Shown: one piece after another, positions 52,239 to 62,404 of the stretch | Layout of the letters: the number at the start of each line of letters is the position of its first letter | How positions within the stretch are numbered: the stretch's first letter is position 1 | Assembly: GCF_014202505.1 (NCBI RefSeq) | Contig: NZ_JACHGW010000006.1 | Coordinates: 62,001 to 126,000, forward strand | DNA from: Armatimonas rosea | GTDB lineage: Bacteria > Armatimonadota > Armatimonadia > Armatimonadales > Armatimonadaceae | Length of the DNA stretch: 64,000 nucleotides | Direction: 5' to 3' | Position numbers and translations under genes: made by a program | Notes under the pieces: generated by a model | The model's input: the letters and a program-made list of their open reading frames with translations, nothing else | Told to the model about the DNA's origin: nothing | Databases searched by the model: none

Positions 52239-55200
52239 ATGGCCGACGCTAGTACATTTGATAAGATTCGTATCGGGATCGCTTCGCCCGATCAGATCCG
52301 CACCTGGTCCTACGGTGAGGTAAAGAAACCCGAGACCATCAACTACCGAACCTTCAAGCCCGAGCGCGATGGGCTGTTCTGCGAGAAGATCTTCGGGCCG
52401 ACCAAGGACTGGGAGTGTCACTGTGGTCGCTACAAGAAAGTCAAGTTCAAGGGAGTGGTCTGTGACCGCTGTGGGGTCGAGGTCACCCGTGCCAAGGTCC
52501 GCCGCGAGCGCATGGGGCACATCGAGCTTGCCTCGCCGGTCTGCCACATCTGGTACCTGAAGGGCGTCCCCTCGCCGCTGGCGCTTCTTCTGGACATGAC
52601 CCCGCGTCCGCTGGAGAAAGTGCTCTACTTCGCCAGCTATATTGTCACCGAGATCGACAAGCAGCGCATCAACGCCGGGATGGAGCAGTTCCGCCAGGCC
52701 GTTGAGCAAGAGATTCAGCAGATCGAGGAAGACCGCGATGTTGCTATCGTCGAGTGGCGCGAGGAGATCGCCCGCGAGATCGCGCTGGGCCGTCCGGTCA
52801 ACCCCGAGGCGATGTACAACGAGGACGGCGAGGAGCTAGAGGTCGAGCGGGTCGCCTACACCGAGGAAGAGATCGCCGATAAGTACAAGTACCTCGACGA
52901 TCGCATCCAGCAGGAGAAGAAGGACGCCGAGGAGCAGGCTCTGCTTCTGCGTGCGAGCCTCGACAACCTGCCCAAGGTCGAGAAGAAGATGCTCGTGGCC
53001 GAGGACGACTGGCGCGCGATCGAGCGTCTGGTCGAGGTCGTCAGCCGCCGTGTCGATGAGAGCCTGGAGGATATCATTCAGGCCGGTCTCGGTGGCGCCG
53101 CGATCAAGAAGCTCCTGATGGAGATCGACCTGGACTCGCTCCAGCGCTCGCTGAAGAAGGAGATTGAGGAGACCCAGGGGCCCAAGCGCCTCCGCGCCAT
53201 CAAGCGTATCGAGGTGGTCAATGCCTTTATCGACTCCAAGAGCCGCCCCGAGTGGATGATCCTGGACGCCGTTCCGGTGATCTCGCCCGAGCTACGCCCG
53301 ATGGTGCAGCTGGACGGGGGACGCTTTGCGACGTCGGATCTCAATGATCTCTACCGCCGTATCATCAACCGCAACAACCGCCTGAAGAAGATTCAGGAGA
53401 TTCGCGCCCCCGAGAGCATCGTCAATCACGAGAAGCGGCTCCTGCAAGAGGCTGTGGATGCGCTGATCGACAACGGTCGCCGCACCCGCCCGGTGACGGG
53501 AAGCAATGGCCGTGCGCTCAAGTCGCTCTCGGACATGCTCAAGGGTAAAGAGGGCCGGTTCCGCAAGAACCTGCTCGGCAAGCGCGTAGACTACTCCGGT
53601 CGCTCCGTGATCGTCGTTGGGCCCGATCTGCACCTGCACGAGTGTGGTCTTCCGAAGGAGATGGCGCTGGAGCTCTTCAAGCCCTTTGTGATGAAGACGC
53701 TTGTGGAGCGTGGTTTTACCAGCAACATCAAGACCGCCAAGCGCATGATCGAGCGCATGCGGCCCGAGGTCTGGGACGCGCTGGAGGAAGTGATCAAGGA
53801 GCATCCCGTGATGCTCAACCGCGCTCCCACCCTGCACCGTCTGGGAATCCAGGCCTTCGAGCCCAAGCTGGTCGATGGCAAGGCCATTCAGCTGCACCCG
53901 CTGGTCTGTAAGGCCTTCAACGCGGACTTCGACGGCGACCAGATGGCTGTCCATATCCCGCTGTCGTCGTCGGCGCAGGCAGAGGCCCGCGTCCTGATGC
54001 TCTCCACCCACAACCTGTTCTCGCCCGCCGATGGCTCGCCCATCGTCTCGCCGCAGCAGGACATCGTGCTGGGGGCGTTCTTCCTGACGATGGACAAGCA
54101 GACCGAGATCGAGCCGAGTGGGGACATGACTGAGCACGTCGGCCGTGTCGTCGCCCGCGATATCGTGGATAAGAGCACCGGGACGGTCCTGGTCAAGTCG
54201 GGGCGCTACTTTGGCCCCGATACCGCGGCGGCGATCGCGGCGGCACCGGCCAACTTCGGTCCGCTGGTGCTGGGGGCAACCCACCCGCCGTTTGCCGACC
54301 CCACCGATGCGATCCAGGCCTACGACAATGGGCTCCTGGACCTGCACGACTACATCTCCGTGCGCCTCAAGCCGGGTGAGGGCCTCTCTGCGATCACCGC
54401 AGGGCGCCTGATCTTCAATGAGATCGTCCCCGAGGAGATTCGCTTTGTCAATGCAGCGCTGGACAAGAAGACCATCACGGCTACCATCGCCTCGGTCTAC
54501 CAGAACTGCGGCCATGAGCGGACGATCCAGTTCCTCGACGACCTCAAGGCGACGGGCTTCAAGTGGGCGACCAAGGGAGGCATCTCCTTTGCGCTGACCG
54601 ACATGAAGTCACCGGAGAGCCGCGCTCGTATCCTGAAGGACACGGAAGACGCGGTCAATAAGACCAATACGCAGTACCGCCGCGGTGTGATCTCCCACGC
54701 CGAGCGCAAGCAGCGCGTTCTGACCCTCTGGACCGATGCAACCACCCTGATTGGTGATGAGATTGTGAAGGCGATCGAGCCCTTCAACCCGATCTCGATC
54801 ATCACGACCAGTGGTGCCCGTGGTTCCAAGAAGCAGATCTCGCAGCTCTCCGGGATGCGTGGGCTCATGGCCGACCCGTTTGGAAACATCATCGACTCGC
54901 TTCCGGTGAAGTCGAACTTCCATGAGGGGCTGACGACTCTTGAGTACTTCGTGACCACCCACGGAGCCCGTAAGGGACTCGCCGACACCGCGCTTCGAAC
55001 CGCGGACGCCGGCTACCTGACCCGGCGCCTAGTCGATGTCGCGCAGGATGTCATCATCCGTGAGATCGACTGTGGCACCGAGAACGGTATCTTTGTCGGG
55101 GAGGTGCGCGACGGCAACGACGTGATCGAGATGCTCCACGAGCGCCTCCTGGGTCGCACGTCGCTGGAGGACATCGCCCATCCTGAGACCGGTGAGCTGA

Positions 55201-56660
55201 TCATCGCCAAGGGCGAGATCTTCACCGATGTGATCGCCAAGAAGGTTGCCGGGAGTGGGGTCAAGCGTGTTGGCCTGCGCTCGGTGCTGACCTGTGAGTC
55301 GCGCCAGGGTGTCTGTGCCACCTGTTATGGCAAGGACTTGGCTATCGGCAAGCTGGTCGAGATCGGGGTTGCGGTCGGAATTATCGCCGCCCAGTCGATT
55401 GGTGAGCCGGGGACCCAGCTGACGATGCGAACGTTCCATACGGGAGGGGTTGCCACCGCGCACTCGCTTACCGGTGTTGCGGGAACCAAGCGCCAGCGCA
55501 CCCAGAACCTCCAGATGCTCTTCCAGGACCAGCAGAGTGGACACATCTCGCTGGGTACCGAAGAGGGCAGCGAGCGTGAGAAGGCCCGCCAGGTTCAGGC
55601 CCTCCTGAAGGTGGCGGAAGAGCAGGTCGGTGGACTCCTTCGTGTCGTGGAGCTCTTCGAGGCCCGAAAGCCCAAGGGTGAGGCGATTATCTCCGAGTTC
55701 GGTGGAACAGTCGCCGCGATCCCGATGGAAGGTCTGCGTAAGGTTGTGATCCACTCGCCCCTCAAGGTGAGCGAGGACAACAAGCCCATGACCGGCCAGA
55801 TCGCTGCCGTCTCGATCGTCAATCCCGCCAACAACGAGGAGATCGTCCCGGCGGGCAAGGACCTCGTGGACCGTGATATCCGCAAGATCCGCGAGGCGGG
55901 GCTTGAGAGCATCCTGGTCCGTAAAGAGATTGTGGTGCCCTACCGTGGTGAGCTCAAGGTCAAGGAAGGCGATGTCATCGAGCCCGGTGATCGCCTCACC
56001 GACGGCCCGCTCAACCCGCAGAAGGTCCTGGAGCTCCAGGGGCTACGCGGTATCCAGGAGTACCTGGTGCGTGAGGTCCAGAAGGTCTACAAGCAGCAGG
56101 GCGTGGACATCAACGACAAGCATATCGAGGTGATCGTCCGTCAGATGCTCAAGAAGCGCAAGCTTGTCGAGCCGGGCAACAGCGAGTACCTGCACGGCCA
56201 GCTCGTCGATCGCTTTGAGATCGAGGATGCCAACCGCAAGATTGAGAAGCGCGAGCAAGAGGCCGGGATTCCGGGCAAGCCCGCGACCTCGATCCCGGTG
56301 CTCCTGGGAATCACTGAGGCATCGCTGGCGACCGAGTCGTTCCTCTCTGCGGCGAGCTTCCAGAAGACCACGCGTGTTCTGACCGAGGCAGCTGTCCGTG
56401 GCAAGCGCGACAACCTGATCGGCCTGAAGGAGAACGTCATTATCGGGCGGCTCATTCCTGCAGGAACCGGTCTGGCGCAGTACCGCGCTCTTGAGGTCAC
56501 CAGCGCCGATGGTAGCGCCATTGGCCTGCTCGAAGTGCCGGACTTCCCGCTCTCCAGCGAGGCATCGACCATCCCGGCTCCGGTCCGTGGGCTCGATGAT
56601 GCTCGTCAGCTACTCGGTGGCGATCTTCAGATTGAGGAACCTGTCGAGGCCGAGAGCTAG
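52239..56660 (+). CDS. rpoC: RNA polymerase beta' subunit
   Basis: A 1,473-aa protein from ATG 52239 ([20 protein letters not shown]), with AAAGGG upstream. The first zinc site is [20 protein letters not shown] near 60-80. The catalytic [12 protein letters not shown] motif is near 560, the trigger-loop region follows at 900-950, and a second zinc cluster [13 protein letters not shown] is near 1020. Full length without the long insertions of some phyla. Confidence 0.97.
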   Translation: MADASTFDKIRIGIASPDQIRTWSYGEVKKPETINYRTFKPERDGLFCEKIFGPTKDWECHCGRYKKVKFKGVVCDRCGVEVTRAKVRRERMGHIELASPVCHIWYLKGVPSPLALLLDMTPRPLEKVLYFASYIVTEIDKQRINAGMEQFRQAVEQEIQQIEEDRDVAIVEWREEIAREIALGRPVNPEAMYNEDGEELEVERVAYTEEEIADKYKYLDDRIQQEKKDAEEQALLLRASLDNLPKVEKKMLVAEDDWRAIERLVEVVSRRVDESLEDIIQAGLGGAAIKKLLMEIDLDSLQRSLKKEIEETQGPKRLRAIKRIEVVNAFIDSKSRPEWMILDAVPVISPELRPMVQLDGGRFATSDLNDLYRRIINRNNRLKKIQEIRAPESIVNHEKRLLQEAVDALIDNGRRTRPVTGSNGRALKSLSDMLKGKEGRFRKNLLGKRVDYSGRSVIVVGPDLHLHECGLPKEMALELFKPFVMKTLVERGFTSNIKTAKRMIERMRPEVWDALEEVIKEHPVMLNRAPTLHRLGIQAFEPKLVDGKAIQLHPLVCKAFNADFDGDQMAVHIPLSSSAQAEARVLMLSTHNLFSPADGSPIVSPQQDIVLGAFFLTMDKQTEIEPSGDMTEHVGRVVARDIVDKSTGTVLVKSGRYFGPDTAAAIAAAPANFGPLVLGATHPPFADPTDAIQAYDNGLLDLHDYISVRLKPGEGLSAITAGRLIFNEIVPEEIRFVNAALDKKTITATIASVYQNCGHERTIQFLDDLKATGFKWATKGGISFALTDMKSPESRARILKDTEDAVNKTNTQYRRGVISHAERKQRVLTLWTDATTLIGDEIVKAIEPFNPISIITTSGARGSKKQISQLSGMRGLMADPFGNIIDSLPVKSNFHEGLTTLEYFVTTHGARKGLADTALRTADAGYLTRRLVDVAQDVIIREIDCGTENGIFVGEVRDGNDVIEMLHERLLGRTSLEDIAHPETGELIIAKGEIFTDVIAKKVAGSGVKRVGLRSVLTCESRQGVCATCYGKDLAIGKLVEIGVAVGIIAAQSIGEPGTQLTMRTFHTGGVATAHSLTGVAGTKRQRTQNLQMLFQDQQSGHISLGTEEGSEREKARQVQALLKVAEEQVGGLLRVVELFEARKPKGEAIISEFGGTVAAIPMEGLRKVVIHSPLKVSEDNKPMTGQIAAVSIVNPANNEEIVPAGKDLVDRDIRKIREAGLESILVRKEIVVPYRGELKVKEGDVIEPGDRLTDGPLNPQKVLELQGLRGIQEYLVREVQKVYKQQGVDINDKHIEVIVRQMLKKRKLVEPGNSEYLHGQLVDRFEIEDANRKIEKREQEAGIPGKPATSIPVLLGITEASLATESFLSAASFQKTTRVLTEAAVRGKRDNLIGLKENVIIGRLIPAGTGLAQYRALEVTSADGSAIGLLEVPDFPLSSEASTIPAPVRGLDDARQLLGGDLQIEEPVEAES

Positions 56661-56683
56661 TCTAAACCGATAAGTTCGTTGAC

Positions 56684-56720
56684 AATCCCTCCTCCGTCTC
56701 TGCGAAGGGGGGATTTTTTT
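56684..56720 (+). terminator. rpoBC terminator
   Basis: AATCCCTCC (56684-56692) pairs with GGGGGGATT (56707-56715, one G-U), followed by seven T. It ends the rpoBC operon before the parvulin gene. Confidence 0.8.
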
Positions 56721-56734
56721 AGAAAGGGATACAG

Positions 56735-57715
56735 ATGATAGTTGCAACGACGCTGGTCGCCATGATGCTCGCGACCGCTCCCCAGGGGACCAAGAAACCC
56801 ACCCAAGCCAAGCCCGCTACCAAGTCCGCCGCCGCCGCTAGCCTGCCGGCCAATGTCGTGGCCCGCTACAATGGGATTGATATTACGGTCGATGACATCC
56901 GCCAGCAGGTCAACGCCACCCTAGCCCGCAAGGTCGTGCCCGATCTCATCCAGCGTGCTGTGATCGAGAAGCAGGCCAAGCTCGCGGGGGTGACCGTCAC
57001 CGCTGCCGAGCTCGCCACCAAGGTCTCGGAGGAGCAGGGGAAGGTGATCTCTCAGATGGCGCAGAGCACGGGGGTGATGATGAAGTTCGACCAGATCACC
57101 CGTGAGTATGGCTTGACCGAGGCCGAGATCAAGGAGAGCGTCCGCCTCAACCTTCTGGCCCGTAAGGCCTTTGAAAAGTCCATCGCTAAAGAGCTGCCGT
57201 CGCTGGATGGCCAGCTCCACCTTGCCCATATCCTGATCGCCACGGTTCCGTTGGCACCTGGTCCCGAGACCCAAACCCCGCTCACCAAGGAGCAGCAGGA
57301 CAAGAAAGACGCCGATCAGAAAGTGCGTCTGGAGCAGATCATCACCGATATCAAGGGCGGCAAGCTCAAGTTCGAAGACGCTGCCAAGCAGTTCTCCGAC
57401 GACAAGGGCTCGGGGGCACAGGGGGGAGACCTTCCCTGGGCGGGCAAGGGCACCTTTGTCCCGGAGTTTGAGAAGGCTGCCTTTGCGCTCCAGAAGCCGG
57501 GAGACATGAGTGTCCCCGTGAAGAGCCAGTTTGGCTGGCACGTCATCAAGCTTATTGCCAAGGGCTCCGATGCCAGCGCTGCCGAGAAGGAAAAGTACCG
57601 CAAGGAGCAGCTCGCACAGCGAACCAGCCAGCCCCAGGCGGTCCAGCAGTGGCTCGCCGGGCTCTCCCGTGGGGCGAAGATCACGTTCAATACCAACGCC
57701 AAGGTCTATAAGTAG
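56735..57715 (+). CDS. parvulin-type peptidyl-prolyl isomerase
   Basis: A 326-aa protein. It begins with a hydrophobic stretch (MIVATTLVAMMLATAP), likely a signal, then a Lys/Ala/Pro linker. SurA/PrsA-like N-terminal helices at about 45-150 follow. The rotamase domain at about 160-275 has LAHILIATV, FSDDKGSGAQGGDLPW and QFGWHVIKL. It probably helps fold exported proteins. An AAGGGA site precedes ATG 56735. It is followed by a strong terminator. Confidence 0.85.
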   Translation: MIVATTLVAMMLATAPQGTKKPTQAKPATKSAAAASLPANVVARYNGIDITVDDIRQQVNATLARKVVPDLIQRAVIEKQAKLAGVTVTAAELATKVSEEQGKVISQMAQSTGVMMKFDQITREYGLTEAEIKESVRLNLLARKAFEKSIAKELPSLDGQLHLAHILIATVPLAPGPETQTPLTKEQQDKKDADQKVRLEQIITDIKGGKLKFEDAAKQFSDDKGSGAQGGDLPWAGKGTFVPEFEKAAFALQKPGDMSVPVKSQFGWHVIKLIAKGSDASAAEKEKYRKEQLAQRTSQPQAVQQWLAGLSRGAKITFNTNAKVYK

Positions 57716-57730
57716 GCTAAGGGACGCCAT

Positions 57731-57768
57731 AAAACGCCCCTGGCAACGAATCTTGCCAGGGGCGTTTT
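57731..57768 (+). terminator. strong intrinsic terminator after the parvulin gene
   Basis: AAAACGCCCCTGGCAA (57731-57746) and TTGCCAGGGGCGTTTT (57753-57768) form a perfect 16-bp stem with a 6-nt loop. Confidence 0.9.
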
Positions 57769-57777
57769 CGTGACTGC

Positions 57778-57806
57778 TTGTTCCGCTGTCGGAGCAGGGA
57801 TATAAT
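57778..57806 (+). promoter_or_regulatory. steA promoter
   Basis: TTGTTC (57778-57783), a 17-bp spacer and TATAAT (57801-57806). ATG 57818 lies 11 bases after the -10, leaving a very short leader without a ribosome site. Confidence 0.7.
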
Positions 57807-57817
57807 CTCTTAACACG

Positions 57818-58966
57818 ATGACTCGAGGCCAGTGGTTCACTCGCGGAAAAGAAAAGGCACAGTCGCACACCCTGGAGGTCCGTCTTGGGCGGCGTACCAA
57901 GGCGCTTGCCCCAACCCTCTCACCCGGTTGCCTTGTTGTGATCGATCACCCCGACCTGGATGCCGTTGCCGCCCAGATGCTCCTTCGTGCACGCCCCGCG
58001 GCCATTATCAACTGCCAGCCGTTTGTCACCGGGCGCTATCCCAACCGTGGCCCACGTGTGCTTCTGGAGGCGGGAATTCCCCTCTACGAGCTACCCGGCT
58101 GTGATCTGTTTGGGGTCCTCAAAGACGGGGAGCGGCTCCGACTCTCCGACCGGCGTCTGGCGGATCTGGAGCTCTTGACGCTCCCTCTCTTGGAAGATCG
58201 CTTAGAGGCCGCCCGGAAAAACCTGGATGCGGAGCTCCAGCGCTTTGCCCAAAACACGCTTCAGTTCCTGGAAAAACCCGAGGAGAGGGCGCTTCTCTTG
58301 GAGACGGGCGCGCTGCCGACACTGAAGACAAACCTCACCGGGCGGCATGTCTTGGTGGTGGTGCGCGGGGAGGGCTACGAGCAGGACCTGCAGCGCCTGA
58401 CCAGCTACCTCCGCGAGCAAAAGCCCGCCGTGATCGCGGTCGACGGAGCCGCCGATGCCCTCCTCGCGCTGGGGGTCCGCCCGGAGCTGGTTCTTGGGGA
58501 CATGGACTCCGTGAGCGATGCGGCGCTGCGCTGTGGCGCGGAGATCGTGGTCCATGCCTACGCCGATGGCCGCTCGCCGGGCAAGGAGCGGGTCGAGGCG
58601 CTGGGAGTCGAGGTCACGCTCTTTCCGACAGCGGGGACGAGTGAAGACGCCGCCTTGCTCCTCGCCTATGAAAAAGGGGCGGACTTGATTGTTGCGGTGG
58701 GCACGCACTCCAACCTGGAAGACTTTCTGGACAAGGGGCGCGGGGGCATGGCGAGCACGTTTCTGGTGCGCCTCAAGGTAGGCAGCCGCCTAGTCGATGC
58801 CCGCGGGGTCTCCCGCCTCTACGGCAAGCACCCGTCGGCCTCGCCCCTCCTCTTCTTCCTCTCCCTCTCCGCGCTCTTTCCCGTGATTGTCCTCGCCGCC
58901 AGCACCGAGTGGGGGAAGAACGCCTGGCAGCTCATTAACTTCTGGCTCCGCTCGCTCCATCGCTAG
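57818..58966 (+). CDS. steA: SteA-like protein (putative cytokinetic ring protein)
   Basis: A 382-aa protein. The N-terminal half has VVIDHPDLDAVAAQMLL, INCQPFVTGRYPNRGP and LLEAGIPL. The C-terminal half has a thiamin-pyrophosphokinase-like fold: HVLVVVRGEGYEQDL, VIAVDGAADALLALG, LVLGDMDSVSD, GTSEDAALLLA and LDKGRGGMASTFLVRL. A membrane segment (FFLSLSALFPVIVLAA) lies near the end. In actinobacteria SteA with SteB affects septal peptidoglycan; no steB is next to it here. Confidence 0.8.
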   Translation: MTRGQWFTRGKEKAQSHTLEVRLGRRTKALAPTLSPGCLVVIDHPDLDAVAAQMLLRARPAAIINCQPFVTGRYPNRGPRVLLEAGIPLYELPGCDLFGVLKDGERLRLSDRRLADLELLTLPLLEDRLEAARKNLDAELQRFAQNTLQFLEKPEERALLLETGALPTLKTNLTGRHVLVVVRGEGYEQDLQRLTSYLREQKPAVIAVDGAADALLALGVRPELVLGDMDSVSDAALRCGAEIVVHAYADGRSPGKERVEALGVEVTLFPTAGTSEDAALLLAYEKGADLIVAVGTHSNLEDFLDKGRGGMASTFLVRLKVGSRLVDARGVSRLYGKHPSASPLLFFLSLSALFPVIVLAASTEWGKNAWQLINFWLRSLHR

Positions 58967-58996
58967 TGGCCCGTGTGGGTCAGGTACACTCGGGGT

Positions 58997-59326
58997 ATGG
59001 AATTTGTCTTTGATCATGTCGCGCAGGTTGTCCCCGATATCTCCGATGCCGTGGCCTGGTATGTGGAGCATGTCGGGGCGAGCGTGCTCTACCAGGACGC
59101 GACCTGGGCCTTTGTGGAGGCGGGCGGGGCGCGGCTGGCGTTTGTGGTGAAGGACCAGCACCCCAATCACCTCGCGTGGCGTGTCTCGCTGGCGGAGCTG
59201 GAGACGCTGGCGGCCAAGCACGAGAAGGCGATCAAGACCCACCGCGATGGGACGCGCTCGTTCTATCTGGAGGCGCCTGGCGGGACGCATGTCGAGATCA
59301 TCACGTGGGACACGGTGCCCCAGTGA
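58997..59326 (+). CDS. VOC-family (glyoxalase-like) protein
   Basis: A 109-aa single-module protein from ATG 58997 (MEFVFDHVAQVVPDISDAVA). It shows the beta-alpha-beta-beta-beta pattern: WYVEHVGASVLYQD, then LAFVVKDQHPNHLAW, and FYLEAPGGTHVEIITWD at the end. Metal-binding His and Glu are present. TACACT lies about seven bases upstream, so the message may be leaderless. Substrate unknown. It overlaps the next gene by four bases. Confidence 0.7.
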   Translation: MEFVFDHVAQVVPDISDAVAWYVEHVGASVLYQDATWAFVEAGGARLAFVVKDQHPNHLAWRVSLAELETLAAKHEKAIKTHRDGTRSFYLEAPGGTHVEIITWDTVPQ

Positions 59327-60099
59327 GACAGGCACCGCGCTGGCCGAGGGCCCGGCTACCGCAGCACCGGGGCAGGTTTGTCGTGGCATCGCACCGGGGC
59401 ACCCACACGCACGACCCGGAGAACAGCCTCGCCGCGCTGGAGGCCGCGATTCAAGTCGGGGTGGACTTTGTGGAGTGCGACCTGCGGACCACCAAAGATG
59501 GCCACATTGTCATCCTCCACGATAGCACAGTGGATCGGACGACCAATGGTAAGGGAAAGCTCGCCGAGCTGACCCTCGCCGATGTCAAGGCGCTCACCCT
59601 CCGCGACTCCCGCTTCCCGGAGCGCACGCGTGAGAGCATCCCGACCTTTGAAGAGCTGCTCCAGACCGCCAAGGGGCGCATGGGCTTCTATCTCGACTGT
59701 AAGGCGGTCGATCCCGAGCAGGCCTTTGCCCTCGTCAAGCGCTACAAGCTCACGGAGCGTGTCTTTGCGTATACGTCAACCGAAGGGGCGGTGGCGTGGA
59801 AGAGAGCCGCGCCCCAGGTCTGTGTTATGACTAGCCCGCCGGAGACCGCCAAGACGCCCGAGGGGATGATTGCCTTCCTGAAGGAGTGGCCCTTTGAGCT
59901 CCTGGATGGCCCCTACAACCTGCCCCCCGAGACGATCGCTGCCGCGAAGACGCTGGGCACGGAGGTCTGGGCCGATATCGAGAACCCACGGGAGAGCCCG
60001 GCGCAGTGGGAGCCCGTGATCGCCCGCGGGGTTACCGGCCTCCAGACCGACCACCCCGCGGAGCTAATCGCCTACCTCAAGTCGGTCAAGCGCCGGTGA
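59323..60099 (+). CDS. glycerophosphodiester phosphodiesterase
   Basis: A 258-aa protein from GTG 59323. Catalytic signature: ASHRGTHTHDPENSLAALEA with His and Glu, then ECDLRTTKDGHIVILHDSTV with the Asp/His pair, and GFYLDCK later. No signal peptide is evident, so it is probably cytoplasmic: it hydrolyses glycerophosphodiesters to glycerol-3-phosphate. Its end overlaps the convergent esterase gene by 14 bases. Confidence 0.8.
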   Translation: MRQAPRWPRARLPQHRGRFVVASHRGTHTHDPENSLAALEAAIQVGVDFVECDLRTTKDGHIVILHDSTVDRTTNGKGKLAELTLADVKALTLRDSRFPERTRESIPTFEELLQTAKGRMGFYLDCKAVDPEQAFALVKRYKLTERVFAYTSTEGAVAWKRAAPQVCVMTSPPETAKTPEGMIAFLKEWPFELLDGPYNLPPETIAAAKTLGTEVWADIENPRESPAQWEPVIARGVTGLQTDHPAELIAYLKSVKRR

Positions 60100-62368
60100 G
60101 GCTCCAGTCGTTGGCAAAGAAGCCTGCCTCTAGGACGCCGCCCATGCCCTCGGTGAGCATCTTGGACCCGAAGACACACCAGTCCGGGTAGGGGGTCCCC
60201 GACGTGAAGTAGGCAACCCGCTCGGTGAGGCGCAGGCCCGGCAGGCCCGTCCCCCCAATCGCCCCGATCAGCCCAACTGCGGAGTCCGGGCGGGGATAGA
60301 CAAAGAGGCAGGCAAGATCGGGCTGGCGCAGGGCCTTGCTCTTATTGCCAAAGACGATACCGTCGCGGTGGACTTTGATCGGGCAGGTGCCAAGGAGCTG
60401 CTTCCAGAGCCGGTTGGTATCGGCGTTGCCGTAGAGAATCACGCTCCGGTCCCGCTCGCGCTTGGGATCGAACTCCGTGTCGGGGAGGAGGTCCGGGGAG
60501 GCGTTGCCGCGGTAGAGGAACTGCTCGGCATCGAAGCGTGCCTTGGCGTAGCTCCAGGCGTTCTCCTCCGGCGAGCCTGCAGTGCCGTAGACCAGCACAA
60601 AGCGCTGCGTGAAGGCCTGCTTGAACGGCCCCGAGCGCAGGTTACTCTTGGCGAGGGTCGGCAGGGCCTTACGCGTCGTCTTCCAGTCCGTGCCGGAGTT
60701 CTCTAGCGTCAGTGGGCCACCGTCGTGCTTGAGTGTCTGGCCATCGACGACGATCTCGCGAATCCCGGCGAGACCCACCGAGAGCCGCGCCGCGTTCTTG
60801 GTTGTCCCTGTGAGCTTGCTACCCTCCCGACGAAGATTAAACGACGAGACTTCTAATGCAGCGGTCTGCTGCTCCAGAGTCGCCCAGGCGTTGGTGGCGC
60901 TGACCGCGGGGTTGACCGTCACGAGGGCCGCCGTCTCCGGGTGCTCGTCGCGGCGGCAGGCGTTGAAGAGGCGCACCATCGGGGGCCAGTCCACGCAGGC
61001 CGCACCCGGGGTCTTGGGGTCGTTGTCCCACCAGTGCCCCGCGCCCGGCTCTTCGTGCCAGAGGAGCTTGGGGTGCCCAATCGCCTCCAGCTCCTTGCGC
61101 ATGGTTCGGGCCTCACTCACCGGGACGTTGTCGTCGGCATCGCCATGCACCACGTAGATCGCGGTCTGCTTCAGGTTCTCCTTGAAGAGGAGCGTATCAT
61201 ACTGGTTGGCCGCGCGGCTAAAGGCAGCCGTGACAGGGTTGGTGCTCGCGACACGGTTGGCACCGCCGTAGCTGTTGAAGCTGATCCAGCCCGCGCTCGG
61301 CCCGATCACCGCAAACTGCCCCGGAAAGAGCGAGCCAATCGACCAGGTGCCGTGTCCGCCCATCGAGTGGCCGGTGAGGTAGCGCTGGGTGGGGTCGTGG
61401 GGGTAGCGCTTCTGGGCATCGGCGAAGACCTCCAGCGCATCCAGGCGGCCCCAGTCCTCCCAGTCGAAGCCGTAGGGGCGGCGGTTGGTGGCGGCGGCGA
61501 GGGTCGCGCTCTCCTTGGAGCCATAGGCCTCCGCCTGACCCTGTGCCTGCACACTGGCCCCGTGGAGCGAGAGAATCAGCGCATTGTCTGGGGCGGGCTT
61601 CTGCGCCGGATTGACCGCGTAGTACTGCACCGAGCCATCGACATTGCTGATAAACGTCCGGCGGTGGGTGAGGGTCGGCTTGCGAACCCGGAGAGAGATG
61701 CTGGCCGTCGCGCTGCCCACTTGTAGGGTCACGGGCAGCTCCTCACCCATGAGCCCCCGCGGAGGCACGAGCTGGAAGGCGGCCTTTCGGACACTCAGTG
61801 GCGGCAGAGGAGGGATCGGGGTTACACGGCCATTGGCGAGAATCTTGAGCCCGCGCTGGGTCTTCTCGCTGGCATTGACCACGACCACGCTTCCCCAGAC
61901 CGGTGCACTCTCGCCCAGGACAAGATCGGGCTGTGTCAGCTCTGCCGTATTGATCGAGATCTCGGAGGTCACCGGCACGAGCTTGCCCGCGAAGCGCCCC
62001 CGGCCTACTGGAAAGAGCAGCTCGTTCTTGCCCGCCTTGAGCCGCACGGGCACAGCGATCCGGTTGTCGCTATAGACATCCCCGATCCGGGGTTCGCCAT
62101 TGACATAGGCCATGCTATGCCCACTGGCCGCCAGGAGAAATGTCTGAGGCGCACTGAGTTCCACCGTGAAGCGCAGCAGACCCAGCCCGCGCCCGGAGAA
62201 CTCGCCGCTCTCACTGGACTGAATGGGGGACCAGGCGATACTCTCCAGCCCCTCTTTGCCGATTATCTTTGCCTGGAGGTTGTCCGCCGAGAAGGCAAAC
62301 CGCCCGCCCCGTCCGCCACTGGGCGCGGCCACGAGGCCCTGCCGAAACTCAATCACACCTTGCTTCAT
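60086..62368 (-). CDS. large alpha/beta-hydrolase esterase
   Basis: A 760-aa protein from ATG 62368 (MKQGVIEFRQGLVAAPSGGR); ATG 62377 is possible but lies in the -10 box. N-terminal beta-sandwich domains (about 1-240) precede an alpha/beta-hydrolase: LILSLHGASV, nucleophile GHSMGGHGTW, an Asp in HGDADDNVPV and His in GAGHWWDN. A C-terminal extension of about 230 residues follows. It resembles carbohydrate esterases of the feruloyl/prolyl-oligopeptidase type. No signal peptide is seen. Confidence 0.65.
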   Translation of the reverse strand: MKQGVIEFRQGLVAAPSGGRGGRFAFSADNLQAKIIGKEGLESIAWSPIQSSESGEFSGRGLGLLRFTVELSAPQTFLLAASGHSMAYVNGEPRIGDVYSDNRIAVPVRLKAGKNELLFPVGRGRFAGKLVPVTSEISINTAELTQPDLVLGESAPVWGSVVVVNASEKTQRGLKILANGRVTPIPPLPPLSVRKAAFQLVPPRGLMGEELPVTLQVGSATASISLRVRKPTLTHRRTFISNVDGSVQYYAVNPAQKPAPDNALILSLHGASVQAQGQAEAYGSKESATLAAATNRRPYGFDWEDWGRLDALEVFADAQKRYPHDPTQRYLTGHSMGGHGTWSIGSLFPGQFAVIGPSAGWISFNSYGGANRVASTNPVTAAFSRAANQYDTLLFKENLKQTAIYVVHGDADDNVPVSEARTMRKELEAIGHPKLLWHEEPGAGHWWDNDPKTPGAACVDWPPMVRLFNACRRDEHPETAALVTVNPAVSATNAWATLEQQTAALEVSSFNLRREGSKLTGTTKNAARLSVGLAGIREIVVDGQTLKHDGGPLTLENSGTDWKTTRKALPTLAKSNLRSGPFKQAFTQRFVLVYGTAGSPEENAWSYAKARFDAEQFLYRGNASPDLLPDTEFDPKRERDRSVILYGNADTNRLWKQLLGTCPIKVHRDGIVFGNKSKALRQPDLACLFVYPRPDSAVGLIGAIGGTGLPGLRLTERVAYFTSGTPYPDWCVFGSKMLTEGMGGVLEAGFFANDWSLTGA

Positions 62369-62404
62369 GCCAGGCATTGTACCCGAGGCGAGTATAATGC
62401 TCTC
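62369..62404. promoter_or_regulatory. back-to-back leaderless promoters
   Basis: Minus strand: TACAAT (62376-62381) with ATG 62368 seven bases on. Plus strand: TATAAT (62393-62398) with GTG 62405 six bases on. The two -10 boxes are only 11 bases apart and point away from each other, so polymerase binding for the two genes must overlap. Neither start has a ribosome site. Confidence 0.6.

Noticed and set aside
56679-56684. TTGACA as a promoter for the parvulin gene
   Set aside because: No -10 box lies at 16-18 bp; the sequence is the 5' side of the rpoBC terminator.
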